Positions 22,912 to 33,806 of a stretch of DNA of 64,000 nt are shown one piece after another. The position numbers were made by a program, and so were the translations under genes. How positions within the stretch are numbered: the first letter of the stretch is position 1; every line of letters begins with the position of its first letter. Source of the stretch: Hetaerina americana (Eukaryota; Arthropoda; Insecta; Odonata; Calopterygidae); assembly GCA_022747635.1 (NCBI GenBank), contig JAKTNV010000027.1, positions 4,080,501 to 4,144,500 of the forward strand, given 5' to 3'. The notes under the pieces were generated by a model. The model ran no database searches and was not told the DNA's origin. It worked only from the letters and a program-made list of their open reading frames with translations.

Positions 22912-24774
22912 CATGTATATGTACTGATAAAACGATTTCCCAATCAAAGGCCGTCGAAATGTTTCCTCAGGAACGCGAGTACGTGTTAACAGTTTGCTTC
23001 AGCTTAAAATGCGCGGCCACTCACCATGACTACAAGACATTGATGGCAGCATCGGACAGTAGACAGGGTTAGAGGGAGAAGACTTGCAATGAAAAATAAT
23101 TTGCTGCAATGTGGAAACTTATGCAATCGAAATTTATTGTTCATATGCAAACGTAAATTAATTATCTTGACGAATCGTATGAATCTTCACGATACTTTCA
23201 GATCTGTTGCTCTTGAATATAAATATTATAATGGTAGTCCACAGTTTAGGCTGGCTTCGGGTGAAAATAAAATTAACCACATATGATTATGCACTATAAC
23301 TTAAAACCTCTCCTAACGAAACACAACCTGACTTCCGGCACTATCCACTCAAGTCCATCTACAATTCTGTAGACTTCCTTCCTCCCTTCACTCCGTCCGA
23401 AATGCGCCTATCCCTTTCTTCCCTCTTCCTCACTAGTCTAACGCAATTACGTGCTTCTACCAACGTCCCGAAAATTAGCAAACATACAAGGGATACATTT
23501 AAAGCAATGTCAGTAAATCAATTACAAATATTATATTTATTGAATTTTTCGACAAGTGTTAATAAAAATCTCCAATATCTAATCTCCTTTTTCGTCGATA
23601 ATATCAGCTCCAGCGGGCCTTCCAGCTCTCGAATGAGTTGCGGTAGGCCTCCTTCGGAATGTCCTTAAATGCCGCGGTGTAAGCTGCTATGATTCCATCC
23701 ATCGATGCTTGCCTTTCAGGGGTTTATACGAACGAAAGAACGCCGGGGGGTCCAGGCTGCACGGGGGCTGCGGAATCACGTCCGCACACGTCGACATGTT
23801 CTTGGCACGTTTCAACGCGGCGTGACTTTTGGTCGTCGGTCGACCTTCAGCATACCGGTATGGTTCGTAACGATCTAATGAACTCTAGTTTGCGGAATGT
23901 TTAACATGTCGGTCATTGAACGAACACTTAATCGTTGGGCTGAGTTCAAGAGTTTCAATGTACTGACATACCTTTCAGGACAAACCTTGCATATTATTAA
24001 ATGGCACAGAAAGACATTATCGTTGCTGAGAATGCCCAAACATCCCGTGCGCGAAAGGTTTGAGAGAAAACGGAACGGGTAATAAGTGAACGGGTATCAT
24101 GCTGAAGCCGGGACATCCGGGCAGAGACTTTATCGGCGAAACCAGTCACATATATATGTACAGTCCCAGCTATTCCAATTTTATAGATAGCTAGGCCGAT
24201 TCCCAGTATTCGCAGCGAACCTGTAGGAGCATTTCATAAATAATTTCATAAATCATCCTTGCGATCAAGCACGATCAAGATTCTTTATAACCACCATATT
24301 TTTAGCTTTGCGTATTGCATTTCTGCTGCGTATTCTAAACCAACGAACGGCATACAACATTTCTCTTTGACCTTTGCATCACATTCAACCAGTACTCTTC
24401 AAATAAATCCTAGTTTTTTGTTGACTTGTCCACATATATTCCCCATATATATTTCACCGAGGAGGGATCGTGAGTGAAGGTAACGCCTTTAAGTACGATA
24501 TATTCAATTGAGGGTACACCTTCCATTTCGCTGTTCCCAACGCATTAGGCGTTCGGGAGGGAATTGATCTTTTTCCAAATATTTTGACCTCGCACTTTTG
24601 TAAGTTTAGGGAATTCTCATTTCCAAGTGTCGCACCAGCGTTGTATATCCTTAAAGTCAAATGACAAAGCTGCTGGGTTCTCAGGATCACGGATATCACG
24701 GCAAACCACTGCATTATCGGAAAATAAGCGTATCTTACTAATGACTATGGAGTCAATGTCGTTAATATTAACGG
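22912..24774. other. Mostly unassigned; small LINE-A tail near 23330-23430
   Basis: The minus strand at about 23330-23430 resembles the LINE-A 3' region (CTTCCTTCCTCCCTTCACTC reads as the GGGAGGAAG end of the coding tail). The rest holds short frames without motifs, including 23402-23668, and a few tRNA-free GC patches. Confidence 0.35.
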
Positions 24775-25206
24775 TGGAAGATCCTTACGGGTACAAGCGA
24801 GCAAGCTTCTTTGACAGCACTTAAGGGTCTCATGGTGGTGTTGTCCTTTGAGGGAGGGAAGATTTCACTTTTCTTGGAATAGGAAATAGTAGTCCGCTGG
24901 TGTCGAGTCGGAACTGTAAGAGTGTTGGGGAATCGTCGCGATGTCGTTGCAGAAGGTCTTCGCAAGCAGACAGACACTCTTGACTCTGCTCTTTTAATCT
25001 TTCGTCCAAAGAAGACCTTCGGGAGGACGAGTTTAGCGCAGTCTTTCCCATGGTCAAGTTTTCAGTGACATAATGGTATGTAAACTGACAGGGGGGATGT
25101 CAATACGATATTCAATCATGCGCACACTTAACCGACGGCCTGTATTCAACACTTGACGCACACGTCAGGAAAAAATATTGCTAGTACTTTATATACAAAC
25201 CTTTCA
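24775..25206 (-). mobile_element. Mariner miniature (family R, copy 4), left end lost
   Basis: Minus-strand copy ending at the family terminus (TATACAAACC at about 25193-25202). It encodes a frameshifted QSQECLSACEDLLQRHRDDS (about 24930-25000) and DTSGLLFPIPRKVKSSLPQ (about 24850-24910). A 10-bp G-rich insertion (CAGGGGGGATG) lies near 25090. The outer left terminal repeat is missing. Confidence 0.75.
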
Positions 25207-26100
25207 TTAGCGTTTTCACTGGACTGTTTCCATGTCCTTCTTTCTCTCCTTCGTTAGCTCTTGATCCGCCCCACTCCCTGACGTTCCCTCCTCATTGTGT
25301 GTGTGTGTGTTTGTCCCAATATTTCCCATGATCCCAGTCTTCTCCCGTAGCTGTCACTACCGCCATTACTCGTTGACACAGAGTAGAATGTCCCAGATGT
25401 GTTTTCATTGAAGTTCTTCCTGAGATTGTAAAGAAGCACTTTTATTCTCTTTAATGAAGCCGAAAAATGGTGTTTAGCCGCAGAACCACAACATCAGGCT
25501 CACTAATCGACGTCAGTCTGGCGCATGGACGCCGTGGCATCAGCGCCCTCCCTCTTCGGCTTCCGATTTGGTGCTCTTCCTTAATCGGTTGAGGCAAGGC
25601 ATTATACATGTGTTGATTCCAAGGCATCACCCAGCACCAGACTGATACTTTGGTGTCGAGTGGTGGAGCCTATTTCCCTTTGTTGTGTATGAGCAGTCTA
25701 ATTTGCTAATCTCCAGAGCAGGGCCTTCACTAATTCCCTCCTTGCGTCGAGGGGTGGCAGTGACCGGAGTGAACTACAGATCCCTCTCTCCCTCCTTCCG
25801 TGTTACGGTCCATATCCATAGTCATCCGCCGTGTCTTGTGGCACCTTTAGAGCGCCTTGCGTCAAAAATTCATTCCTTTTCATCGGAATTGTTAAAATAA
25901 TGTTTGTGAAACACCTTTGGCCCTTGGATAACTCATAACTTGAATTGCCGTGGGAATTGTTTTTTTAGCGATCCTCTTCCGCTTGATTTTGGTCCGTAAC
26001 GAGTTTTTTATGATCTGTGTAGCAATCGTCTTCTTAAAACGCGTCAAAAATATTTTTTTTAAATAGTTTTTTCGTTGGATTGAGAGAAATTACCTACACC
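25207..26100. other. Unassigned spacer
   Basis: No gene recognised. A short (TG)n run lies at 25296-25311. Frames are short and without motifs. Confidence 0.35.
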
Positions 26101-26169
26101 TTCAAGGCAGAACCAGTTAAGATAGGCCTAGGGACATTGGATATGTTGAGAGATCGGAAATTATAAAGC

Positions 26170-28561
26170 GAAAGTTGTTGAGAAGAAATATTTTAGGTCT
26201 CTGCGAGGCGAGAAGGAAGGATAGCGGGAATTACTGGAATGAGGGTTTTAGAATAATGTACAGCGGCGGGGACGAGAGCCAACGAGGGGTTGCCATAATA
26301 TTGAATCAATAGGTAGGAAGAAGCGTAGTCAATATAGAACAAGCAACGGATAGAATATTACCAGTAGAGATAAAAGCAGAACCGACGAACTTGGCCATTG
26401 TTCAGGTATACATGCCACCAAGCAACCATAAGAAGGAAGAAGTCGATAGGTCTCAGGCTGATTCGATCAGTTAGAGGACATAATCGAGTGTTTTGCGGCA
26501 GGAAAACATTTAATAGTGATGGGGGATTTGGAGTGCGACGATAGGCGAAGGGAGAGATGGTGATGAGGTGGGGGACTACGGTTTAGGCACGAGGAATGAC
26601 CGCGGGGAGAAAGCAGTTGAGTTCTGCAGGAGACAGGGGTTGGTCATCACCAACACTTGGTTTGGACACCACAAAAGACGCAGGTATACATGGAAAATGC
26701 CAGGTGACTCAGAAAGGTATCAGCTAGATTATATCCTGGTTAGACACAGGTTTAGGAACAGTGTGATAAATTTGCACAGCTTCCCGGGAGCGGATACGGA
26801 CTCTGAAAAAAATTTAGTTGTTATGAAATGAGGCGTCCGTTTCAAAAAGGTAAGGCTGGGGCGGCGAGTCAGAAAATGGAACGTAGAAGCATGAAATGGA
26901 TTGAAAATGAAGGAGTACCAAATGTCTGTAGAGGAAATTACGGAGGATGGTAAAGGGCTAAGTATTATCGATGAAAAATGGGAAAGTATCAAGAAAGGGT
27001 TATCGAAAGCCGCAAAAGACACTATTGGAACCGTTAACGCGAAAAGGACTAGGAAACCATGGATCACGGATGAGATGATTACAAAGATGGATGAGCGGAG
27101 AAAATGGAAGAATATAAATACAGAGTTAGGCAAAATGAAGAACAAAGAGTTCAACAATAAATTGAGGCGGGCAACAAATAGAGCAAAGGAAGCATGGTGG
27201 AAGACGTAGTGTGAGGATATGGAAAGTATGCAGAGGAAGGGTGACATTGGTGAGCTGTACAGCTAAGTTAAATATTTATTGGAAAGTAAGAAAGGAAGAT
27301 CTATGCTGACATTTGGAGACAAGACGGATAAGATAATAGTTGACATAGGAAAGATCCAAGAGAGATGGAAGGAGTATATAGAAGAACTGTATAGTAAAGA
27401 GCTTAGACCAACAAAGTTAGACATAGAAAAGGAACATGACGTAGAGGAAGATAGCTTAGGTCCAGGCATACTAGACAATGAGATAGAAAGGGTATTAAGG
27501 GTTACGAAGCTAAATAAGGCCGTGGGGGTGGATAACATTCCCGTGGAACTTTTAAAATGCTTAGGAAAATGTGGGAGGAAGAGGCTATATGGGATGATTC
27601 GTAGTATTTTGAGGAGGGAATCTCGCCGGAAGACTTTGTGAAATCAGTGTTACTTCCTATTTCGAGAAAGGTAAAGGCTACATCATGTGAGGACTATAGG
27701 ACAATAAGTTTGATATCTCACACACCTAAAGTTGTTCTCAGGGTCATAAACAAAAGGATAGAGAGTAAGGTAAATGATTACTTAGGGGATGATCAGTTTG
27801 GGTTTAGGGAGGGGAGAGGTACGCGTGATGCCATTGCAATAATGAGATTATTAATCGAAAGGAATATAGAACACAACCAGGAGGTATTTGCCTGTTTCGT
27901 AGATTTCGAAAAAGCGTTTGACAGAGTGAATTAAGAAAAACTAATGAGTATTCTGCATAAAATAGGAATAGATTGGAGGGAAAGGAGGCTTATCCGCAAC
28001 CTGTACATGTCTCAGACTGCTCAGGTGCGAGTGGGGAACGGGGAGTCCGGTTGGGCAGTGTTAGGAAGAGGTGTAAGGCAGGGTTGCCCATTATCACCGA
28101 AGCTGTTCAACCTGTATGCAGAGGAAATGATTAAAGAGGCATGGGAAGAACTGGAGGTAGGAATGAAGGTGGGCGGGGAATTCGTAAAATCAGTTAGGTT
28201 CGCTGATGACCAAGCTTCAGTTTGCCAATCAGCCAAGGGGTTGCAAGCATTGCTGAGTGAATTGGAACTTCAGTACGACAGGAATGGGATGAGAATTAAT
28301 ATTGATAAAAAAAGGTTATGCGATTTTCTAAAAATAAAAAGGCTAAGCTAAGCAATAAAATAGGAGGGCAAAAACTAGAGCAGGTAGAATAGTTTAAGTA
28401 TCTCGGAAGTGTTTTGTACCAACACGGTCAAATTAGTAGGGACGTAAGGAGAAGAATTCCGCTAGGAAAAGAGGCTTTCACAAGGAGGGAGTTGATGACA
28501 GGGACTTTGAGTAAGGTTATTAAGAAAATACTCGTCAAAGCTTTCATTTTGAGCGTAGCTA
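26170..28561 (+). pseudogene. LINE-A endonuclease/reverse transcriptase, frameshifted
   Basis: The AP-type endonuclease remnants run LCEARRKDSGNYWNEGFRIM (about 26200), VAIILNQ, VYMPPSNHKKEE (about 26407), GDYGLGTRNDRG and RRRYTWKMPGDSERYQLDYI (about 26680-26740), the conserved 'YTW..G..xxQIDYILV' endonuclease motif. The linker contains KPWITDEMITKMDERRKWKN (27052-27111). The RT shows YRTISLISHTPKVVLRVINKR (about 27700), DQFGFREGRGTRDAIAIM (about 27790), motif A FVDFEKAFDRVN (27897-27932), motif B RGVRQGCPLSPKLFNLY (about 28068-28120) and motif C VRFADDQA (28195-28218). Stops and frameshifts (for example near 26829, 27208, 27640 and 27933) break it into about five frames, so no functional protein is expected. 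Confidence 0.85.
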
Positions 28562-29480
28562 CAGGGTTCGTCCGGAAAATAAGTGTACTGATTTTTTCCC
28601 GCCGCTCCAGGCGCGCCCAGCACCGCTCTGACGGGCTGCGATTGGAGGGGGGTATGTTGGCAAGCGACGCTGAAAAATACAGTCGGCTCTGAGCTGTGGT
28701 GTAGTGAGGAGCTCTGTTAACGCGAACCTCCACGCTCGACCCACGTCACGGAACGCGATGCCGAAGTTTTTGGAGCAGCGTTATTCCATCAAATTTGCGG
28801 TAAAGCTTGGGAAATCGTCTACCGAAACTGTCGGTATGATTAACCAGGCTTACGGGGAGTCAGCCATGTCCAGAAACATGATCTTTCGGTGGCACAAGAT
28901 GTTCGTGGAGGGCAGAGAAGAGGTCGACGACGAACCACGGCCTGGACGCCCATCAACGACACTCACCGACGAAAAGGTGCGGAAAGTTCGGGATGTACTG
29001 AACTCTGATCGTCGTCTTAGTGTTCGGATGATAGCAGAGCAGTGTAATGTGCCAAAAACAATAGTGCACGAGATTATTAGGGATCAAAAATATCTGGCGG
29101 CTGCATCACGACAATGCGCCGTCTCACACCGCGCTTGTCGTGTCGGACTTCTTGGCCAAGCACGGCGTGGCAACGCTGCCGCACCCGCCCTACAGCCCGG
29201 ACTTGGCACCACCGGACTTCTTTCTGTTCCCGAAGATAAAGAGGAGTTTGAAAGGAACGCGATACGGGACTTTGGACGCCGTCGAAGAGGCCGTGACGAC
29301 GTGTCTTCGAGAGGTTCCCGATGATGCCTTCGCGGGAGCGTTCCAGGAATGGGAACGCCGCTGGAACAAGTGTATCGACTCACAAGGGTCCTATTTTGAG
29401 GAATATTAACTTAAGATATGTAAAAGTGTAATAAATATTTTTTCCTGAGCTCAGTACACTTATTTTCCGGACGAACCCTG
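28562..29480 (+). mobile_element. Mariner, internally deleted (family S, copy 1), inside LINE A1
   Basis: A 919-bp element with perfect 29-bp terminal inverted repeats (CAGGGTTCGTCCGGAAAATA.. and its complement) and TA duplications at 28560-28561 and 29481-29482. Removing it rejoins the LINE reading frame across the site (..LSVA then MYGADTWS), a clean record of the insertion. A shorter sibling with the same ends is at 52411-52967. Confidence 0.95.
28758..29409 (+). pseudogene. Family S mariner transposase, central deletion
   Basis: Starts MPKFLEQRYSIKFAVKLG (HTH_48 region, residues about 1-55 with MIFRWHKMF), then the linker EPRPGRPSTT and the second HTH (RRLSVRMIAEQCNVPKTIVH). After about 115 residues the sequence jumps, in a shifted frame, to the second catalytic region WRLHHDNAPSHTALVVSDFL. 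This is followed by SPDLAPPDFFLFPKIKRSLK with the third Asp, and the C-terminus WNKCIDSQGSYFEEY ending at 29409. The region with the first catalytic Asp (GDExW) is deleted. Intact family members are about 345 aa; about 110 residues are missing here. Confidence 0.88.
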
Positions 29481-29960
29481 TATGTACGGCGCGGATACAT
29501 GGTCGTTGAAGCAGGAGGATAGACGTAGACTGGAGGCCTTTGAAATGCGGGTGTGGAGAAGAATGGAGAAGGTGAAATGGACAGAGAAGAAAACAAACGA
29601 GGAAGTACTCGGTATGATGGGCGAAGAGAGGGGTTTGTTGGGAGAAATCCTATGGAGGCAGGAAAAGTGGATGAGGGGGGTGTGACCGGCAGTGGGATGC
29701 TGAACTCTGTAATTGAGGGGAGAATGTGGGAGAATGTTAGGGGGAGAATGTTAGGCAAACGAGGAAAGGGAAGAAACAGGATAGGGATGTTGGACGGGAT
29801 GAAGGGAGGAAGAAAGTATTCAGAGATGAAGAGGGACCTGATATAGAGTAGGATGCTGGATTCTGTGTTTTCTTAGGATTCACAAAATGTTCGGCTTAGC
29901 AGCTGTGCCCATCCTAAATCCTACCTTAACCGGTAGATTACCTTATAATAATAATACTTC

Positions 29961-30355
29961 CTTCCACCCTTTATTAAGTCCAAAATACTTAACAAAAGTT
30001 TTCCTCAGGCAAAATTCCTTTTGGCAAAATGGCAAGTTTTTCCTGGCGCCAAATCCAAATGCTCAAATCTTTTCCCACCTCCCATAACTTATCCTCAATG
30101 CCAGCAACCGCACTCCGCCAGCCTCCTTTCCATTCTAAACAACCGGTGGCGCGCTAATCGGATGCACGCATCGCCCGGCCACGCTTGTCCAGGGCGGTGG
30201 ATCGCATTGGAGTTATTCACATACGAAGTGATATTAAATAAGTCGACGACAGGTATTTCAGGACGAAACATCAGAAGACTCCAGCTCGAACCAGGACTGA
30301 GCGACGCCATTTATTGCCATCAGCGGAGGTCTGGCTGAGGTTCGCAGACATACTA
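29961..30355. other. Unassigned spacer between LINE A1 and the intact mariner
   Basis: No motif recognised. Overlapping frames on both strands (30021-30338 and 30095-30310) are probably chance readings of a GC-richer patch. Confidence 0.35.
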
Positions 30356-31680
30356 CCTTGATCAAAAGGTTCCCGGAATAACCACCGTGTGGCGCTCCCA
30401 TCGTTCCGATTTGAGTTCTGTTTTTTTTGTTAAATTGGCACATCTGTTGTTGAAATTCCCTTTAAATCTTAGTGTCATAACTTGACATTTGCAAAAGTTA
30501 CGTAGCCAAGAGTACATCTATCTCTGTGTGTGTTGGCGATTTTTTACAATTTCAGAAATGGATTTAAATTTGCAACAACGAACTTGTATTAAATTTTGCG
30601 TAAAAAACGGATTTAGTGGCGCACGGACGTTGGAAATGTTGGAAAAGTGTTTCGGCAACGATTCTCTAAAAAAAACGGTCGTTTACCAGTGGCACGAGCG
30701 GTTCAGAAGTGGTCGTGAGTCAATCGAAGATGATGAACGCAGTGGCAGACCATCGAAATCGAAAGTCGGTGAAAAAATTGATAAAGTAAAAGAAATGTTG
30801 GTCAATAACCGCAAATTAACCATCAGAGAAATAGCGGAGGACTTGAACATTGCCTATGGATCCGCCCAAGACATTGTGGTTAATGATTTGGGTTTCCGTC
30901 GTGTAGCAGCAAAGTTGGTGCCAAAAGACCTCAATTTCATGCAAAAAAGAGACCGTGTTGACGTCGCAAAAGACATGATTTGCGAGGCTGAATCCGATCC
31001 CACATTCATCAAAAGGATCATTACTGGAGACGAGACGTGGGTTTATGAGTACGACACGCAATCCAGACATCAGGCAAGTGAATGGCGTTCACCAAATGAG
31101 CCAAGACCAAAAAAACCACGTCGTTTTCAGTCAAAAAAGAAGGCAATGCTGACGGTTTTCATGGATTACAACGGTGTAGTGCATCATGAATTTTTGCCAG
31201 AAGGCCAGACAGTAAACAAAGAGTATTATTTGGGCGTTATGAGACGTTTGCGTGAAGCAATTCGCCGAAAGAGACCAGAAATGTGGGCAGAAAACTCGTG
31301 GATTTTGCACCATGATAACGCACCGTCGCACAGTGCTATCATTATTCGTAATTTTTTGACGAAAAATGCAACAAATACCATCCAACAGCCACCGAATTCA
31401 CCTGATTTGGCTCCCTGTGACTTCTTTCTGTTCAATCGAGTTAAAAAACCATTACGGGGAACGCGTTTTAGCAGCCGAGAGGAAGTAATGGAAAAATCGC
31501 AGGAAGCACTGATGGACATACCGAAAACCGAATATAAAAAATGTTTCGAGGATTGGATCAAGCGCTGGCATAAGTGTGTTGCAGTCGATGGGGATTACTT
31601 TGAAGGGGACAATATAGATTTAGATGAATAAACTTGTATTTTTAATTTTCTGAATAAATTCCGGGAAATTTTTGATCAAG
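30356..31680 (+). mobile_element. Full-length mariner (element T1)
   Basis: A 1325-bp element of canonical mariner size. Its inverted ends are related but imperfect (left CCTTGATCAAAAGGTTCCCG; right, reversed, CTTGATCAAAAATTTCCCGG), each bordered by TA (30354-30355 and 31681-31682). It holds one uninterrupted transposase gene with about 200 bp of leader and about 50 bp of trailer. It is the only mariner in the window with an intact gene. Its ends differ from those of families P, Q, R and S, so it is not their obvious helper. Confidence 0.93.
30558..31631 (+). CDS. Mariner transposase, intact, 357 aa
   Basis: Cuts and pastes its own element at TA sites in the nucleus. Residues 1-50 form the first HTH (QQRTCIKFCVKNG, VVYQWHERF) and R64-P65-S66 is the GRPS linker. 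Residues about 75-115 form the second HTH (LTIREIAEDLNIAYGSAQ). KLVPKDL (119-125) replaces the usual WVPHxL. The catalytic triad is visible: D158 in ITGDETWVY, D253 in LHHDNAPSH and D288 in LAPCDFF. D253 and D288 are separated by 34 residues, the DD34D mariner signature. The C-terminus KRWHKCVAVDGDYFEG is typical. The length fits the family (about 345 aa). An in-frame ATG exists at 30489, but its extra 23 residues are not mariner-like, so 30558 is chosen. Activity is plausible from the sequence but not shown. Confidence 0.93.
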   Translation: MDLNLQQRTCIKFCVKNGFSGARTLEMLEKCFGNDSLKKTVVYQWHERFRSGRESIEDDERSGRPSKSKVGEKIDKVKEMLVNNRKLTIREIAEDLNIAYGSAQDIVVNDLGFRRVAAKLVPKDLNFMQKRDRVDVAKDMICEAESDPTFIKRIITGDETWVYEYDTQSRHQASEWRSPNEPRPKKPRRFQSKKKAMLTVFMDYNGVVHHEFLPEGQTVNKEYYLGVMRRLREAIRRKRPEMWAENSWILHHDNAPSHSAIIIRNFLTKNATNTIQQPPNSPDLAPCDFFLFNRVKKPLRGTRFSSREEVMEKSQEALMDIPKTEYKKCFEDWIKRWHKCVAVDGDYFEGDNIDLDE

Positions 31681-31682
31681 TA

Positions 31683-32415
31683 GTATTGGGATCTCTTCTC
31701 GAAGAGCGAGTTTTGAGCCAGTAATTCGCCGGCAGCGAAGAGGGGGTGCTTCATCCACGTGTCGGCGAACCGATTGCCGAGGCACACCGATGCCTCGAGC
31801 TGGCAAATTGAAATATCGTAAACGGTTACTTGATTTCCGAAATAACAAAAGAGCCGACAGAACCGCGTGTGTGTTAGTGCTTAGCGTTAAAACACATTTA
31901 TTCCTTTCCATTTCCTTGATTTGACAAGGAAAAAAGAGCCCATCAATGTAACTCCTCTACGGCGACACGTGAACGAACAGGGCATTAGTATAGCGGGAGA
32001 AAGTCAACCATTGCCAGTGGCCGTGCGGATCGGCTTCCCAGAGAGCCCTGGCAATGGCAAATGCGCAAACACTGAGTGCGGGATGGATGGGTGGGTGGGG
32101 GGGGGGAAGGCTATCGAGAGGCGCCGGAGGGATTTGAGGAGGAGAACGGACGCGTGTCCAGCTGCTGCCGCCATCTCCACATTGAATTTATCGCCCGGAA
32201 ATAGCATTTTGGAAGTTTTCGCTCTGATTAACCGCCCGCTCGCTCATTTATCCGGCGATTAAATAAGGAGCGTTTTACACATCTCGCAGGGGCGGCACGA
32301 GAGATGGTCTTTCATGCTCTCACTTCGTCCTCTTCCCACTGTCCCCTGCTATATATACCTGTATTATATCTATTTCCATGGGAATGAATATTTGTTCGCC
32401 ACATGGCGGGTTTTC
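31683..32415. other. Unassigned spacer
   Basis: No gene recognised. A purine-rich, G-rich patch at 32085-32150 gives chance frames. Sequence near 32340-32415 is shared with 47690-47770 (see findings). Confidence 0.35.
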
Positions 32416-32417
32416 GT

Positions 32418-32426
32418 GTCTGAACG

Positions 32427-32516
<90 letters not shown>

Positions 32517-32550
32517 TATACACACGTTCAGACATATATATATATATACA
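32418..32550. repeat. (TA)n/(CA)n microsatellite framed by an inverted 11-mer
   Basis: (TA)n runs from about 32427 to 32500, then (CA)n to 32516, then a shorter (TA)n. TGTCTGAACGT at 32418-32428 is mirrored by ACGTTCAGACA at 32524-32534, so the array sits in the loop of an inverted repeat. Tyr/Ile-rich frames here are chance translations. Confidence 0.9.
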
Positions 32551-33072
32551 TAAGAGAGAAAGTTCCCATTTAATTATAAGTCAATTACATATATTATGAG
32601 GTATAGTTCTCTATTCTCGATCAGTCAATGAATTATTTACGAAAACATCTTTTTTTAAATTTCTTAGCGAAATCGAATTGGTACAATGGAGCATCATATA
32701 AAAACGGAGCCCCTTGAACTATATTGATTCCAAGCGAACGGCGAGCTCCTCTCTGAGATATTAAAGTGCACCAGCCAACAGCGAACGAAGGAAGAAATCA
32801 GAAAGAAATGTACTGAGCTATTTCAAGAGGGCTTACAATTAGTTTGAGGTAGCAGGCAACTTAAACAATTCCTTAATTATTAACCAAGAAATGAGAACTT
32901 TAGTGAAACACTGGAACAGAATGGTTTGAGGCGTCACTTTGTGGAAGCGATTCATATCGGAAAAAAAATACTTGGTGACGACTTTGTAAGTCGAATTCTA
33001 GGTCGTGTTTGATAAAATATATGTGGAATAGTAGGGAATTTCTTTTCCGAAACCTCTGAAACCTGAATGCAA
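32551..33072. other. Unassigned spacer
   Basis: No recognised feature; AT-rich with short frames. Confidence 0.35.
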
Positions 33073-33806
33073 GGTTTGTATAAAAAGTATCGATAATGAT
33101 TTTTTTCCAGAAGTGTGCGTGAACTACTGAATGTAGACCCTCAATCAGTGTGCTTATGATCGTAGATCGTGTATTGGCATTGATAAGATGACATTTTACA
33201 CCGTTATCACCGTAAATTCGGTAATGCGAAAGAAACTCGGAAGGTCTTTGGGTGGACGACCAAGAGCAGAGTCGAGAATGTTTACTTGCGAAGACCTTCC
33301 GCAACGCCATAACGACCATTCCCCAACCCCCTAACTGTGCCGACTTGGCATCAGCAGACTACTATTTCATATTCCAATTAAATTTAAAATACTTCGCCTT
33401 TCCACATAAACCACTTTCATTACTACCTAGGTTTCGTTATGGTATAACATCATCCCTGTGTGGAAAGGCGAAGTATTTTAAATTTAATTTCAATGCGAAG
33501 AATTTCCACCAAGTGACGCCAGAAACTGTTTCATTTCATATTCCCTATAAAAGTAAATTCCCCCCTCTCTCAAAGGACAACACCAGCATGGGATCCTAAG
33601 TGACGTCAAAGAAGCAAGCCCGCGTACCCTTAAAAGCCTTCCGGAATTCGCCTACCGGAAGGGAGCCTTCGAGTCGTAGAAAAGCCCCCTGCAAAAGTGT
33701 GCCGACACTCAACGGAAGTACTTTGAAGAATTTTAAGGTATTGCAGTAATAACTGAAATAAATCTATTTATACAAATATTTTCTCGATACTTTGTATACC
33801 ATCCAT
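33073..33806 (+). mobile_element. Mariner miniature (family R, copy 5) with a nested insertion
   Basis: Starts AAGGTTTGTATAAAAAGTAT and ends near TCTCGATACTTTGTATACCA. The plus strand carries a degenerate second HTH (about 33155-33215), then the third-aspartate region TIPQPPNCADLASADYYFIF (about 33318-33375), and a C-terminal part near 33690-33720. The extra length relative to siblings is a 157-bp hairpin element at 33376-33532. Confidence 0.82.
33376..33532 (-). mobile_element. 157-bp hairpin retroelement-like insert with 12-bp target duplication
   Basis: Flanked by ATTTCATATTCC on both sides (33364-33375 and 33533-33544). Inside, a perfect 31-bp inverted repeat (33376-33406 with 33459-33489; core AATACTTCGCCTTTCCACA) encloses about 52 bp. 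On the minus strand this loop contains GATGATG, a short GTTAT/ATAAC stem and GAAACC (about 33431-33452), recalling a degraded hammerhead/Penelope-type core. The layout is inverted tail, core hairpin, tail. No coding capacity. Confidence 0.7.

Larger units (their letters stand above)
26101..29960 (+). mobile_element. LINE family A, longest copy (A1), split by a mariner
   Basis: A non-LTR retrotransposon with an endonuclease, RT and post-RT region, and a 3' tail ending in the CTACCTTAACCGGTAGATTACC module and a TAA-type tail (29925-29960). Net of the 919-bp mariner at 28562-29480 it spans about 2.9 kb and is 5'-truncated. Fragments of the same family occur at 3266-4785, 37450-38115, 42755-43160, 43255-43480 and 50405-50645, with weak traces elsewhere. 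The clade is uncertain: the endonuclease and C-terminal segments resemble those often annotated as RTE/BovB-like or 'craniofacial development protein 2-like'. Confidence 0.85.
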
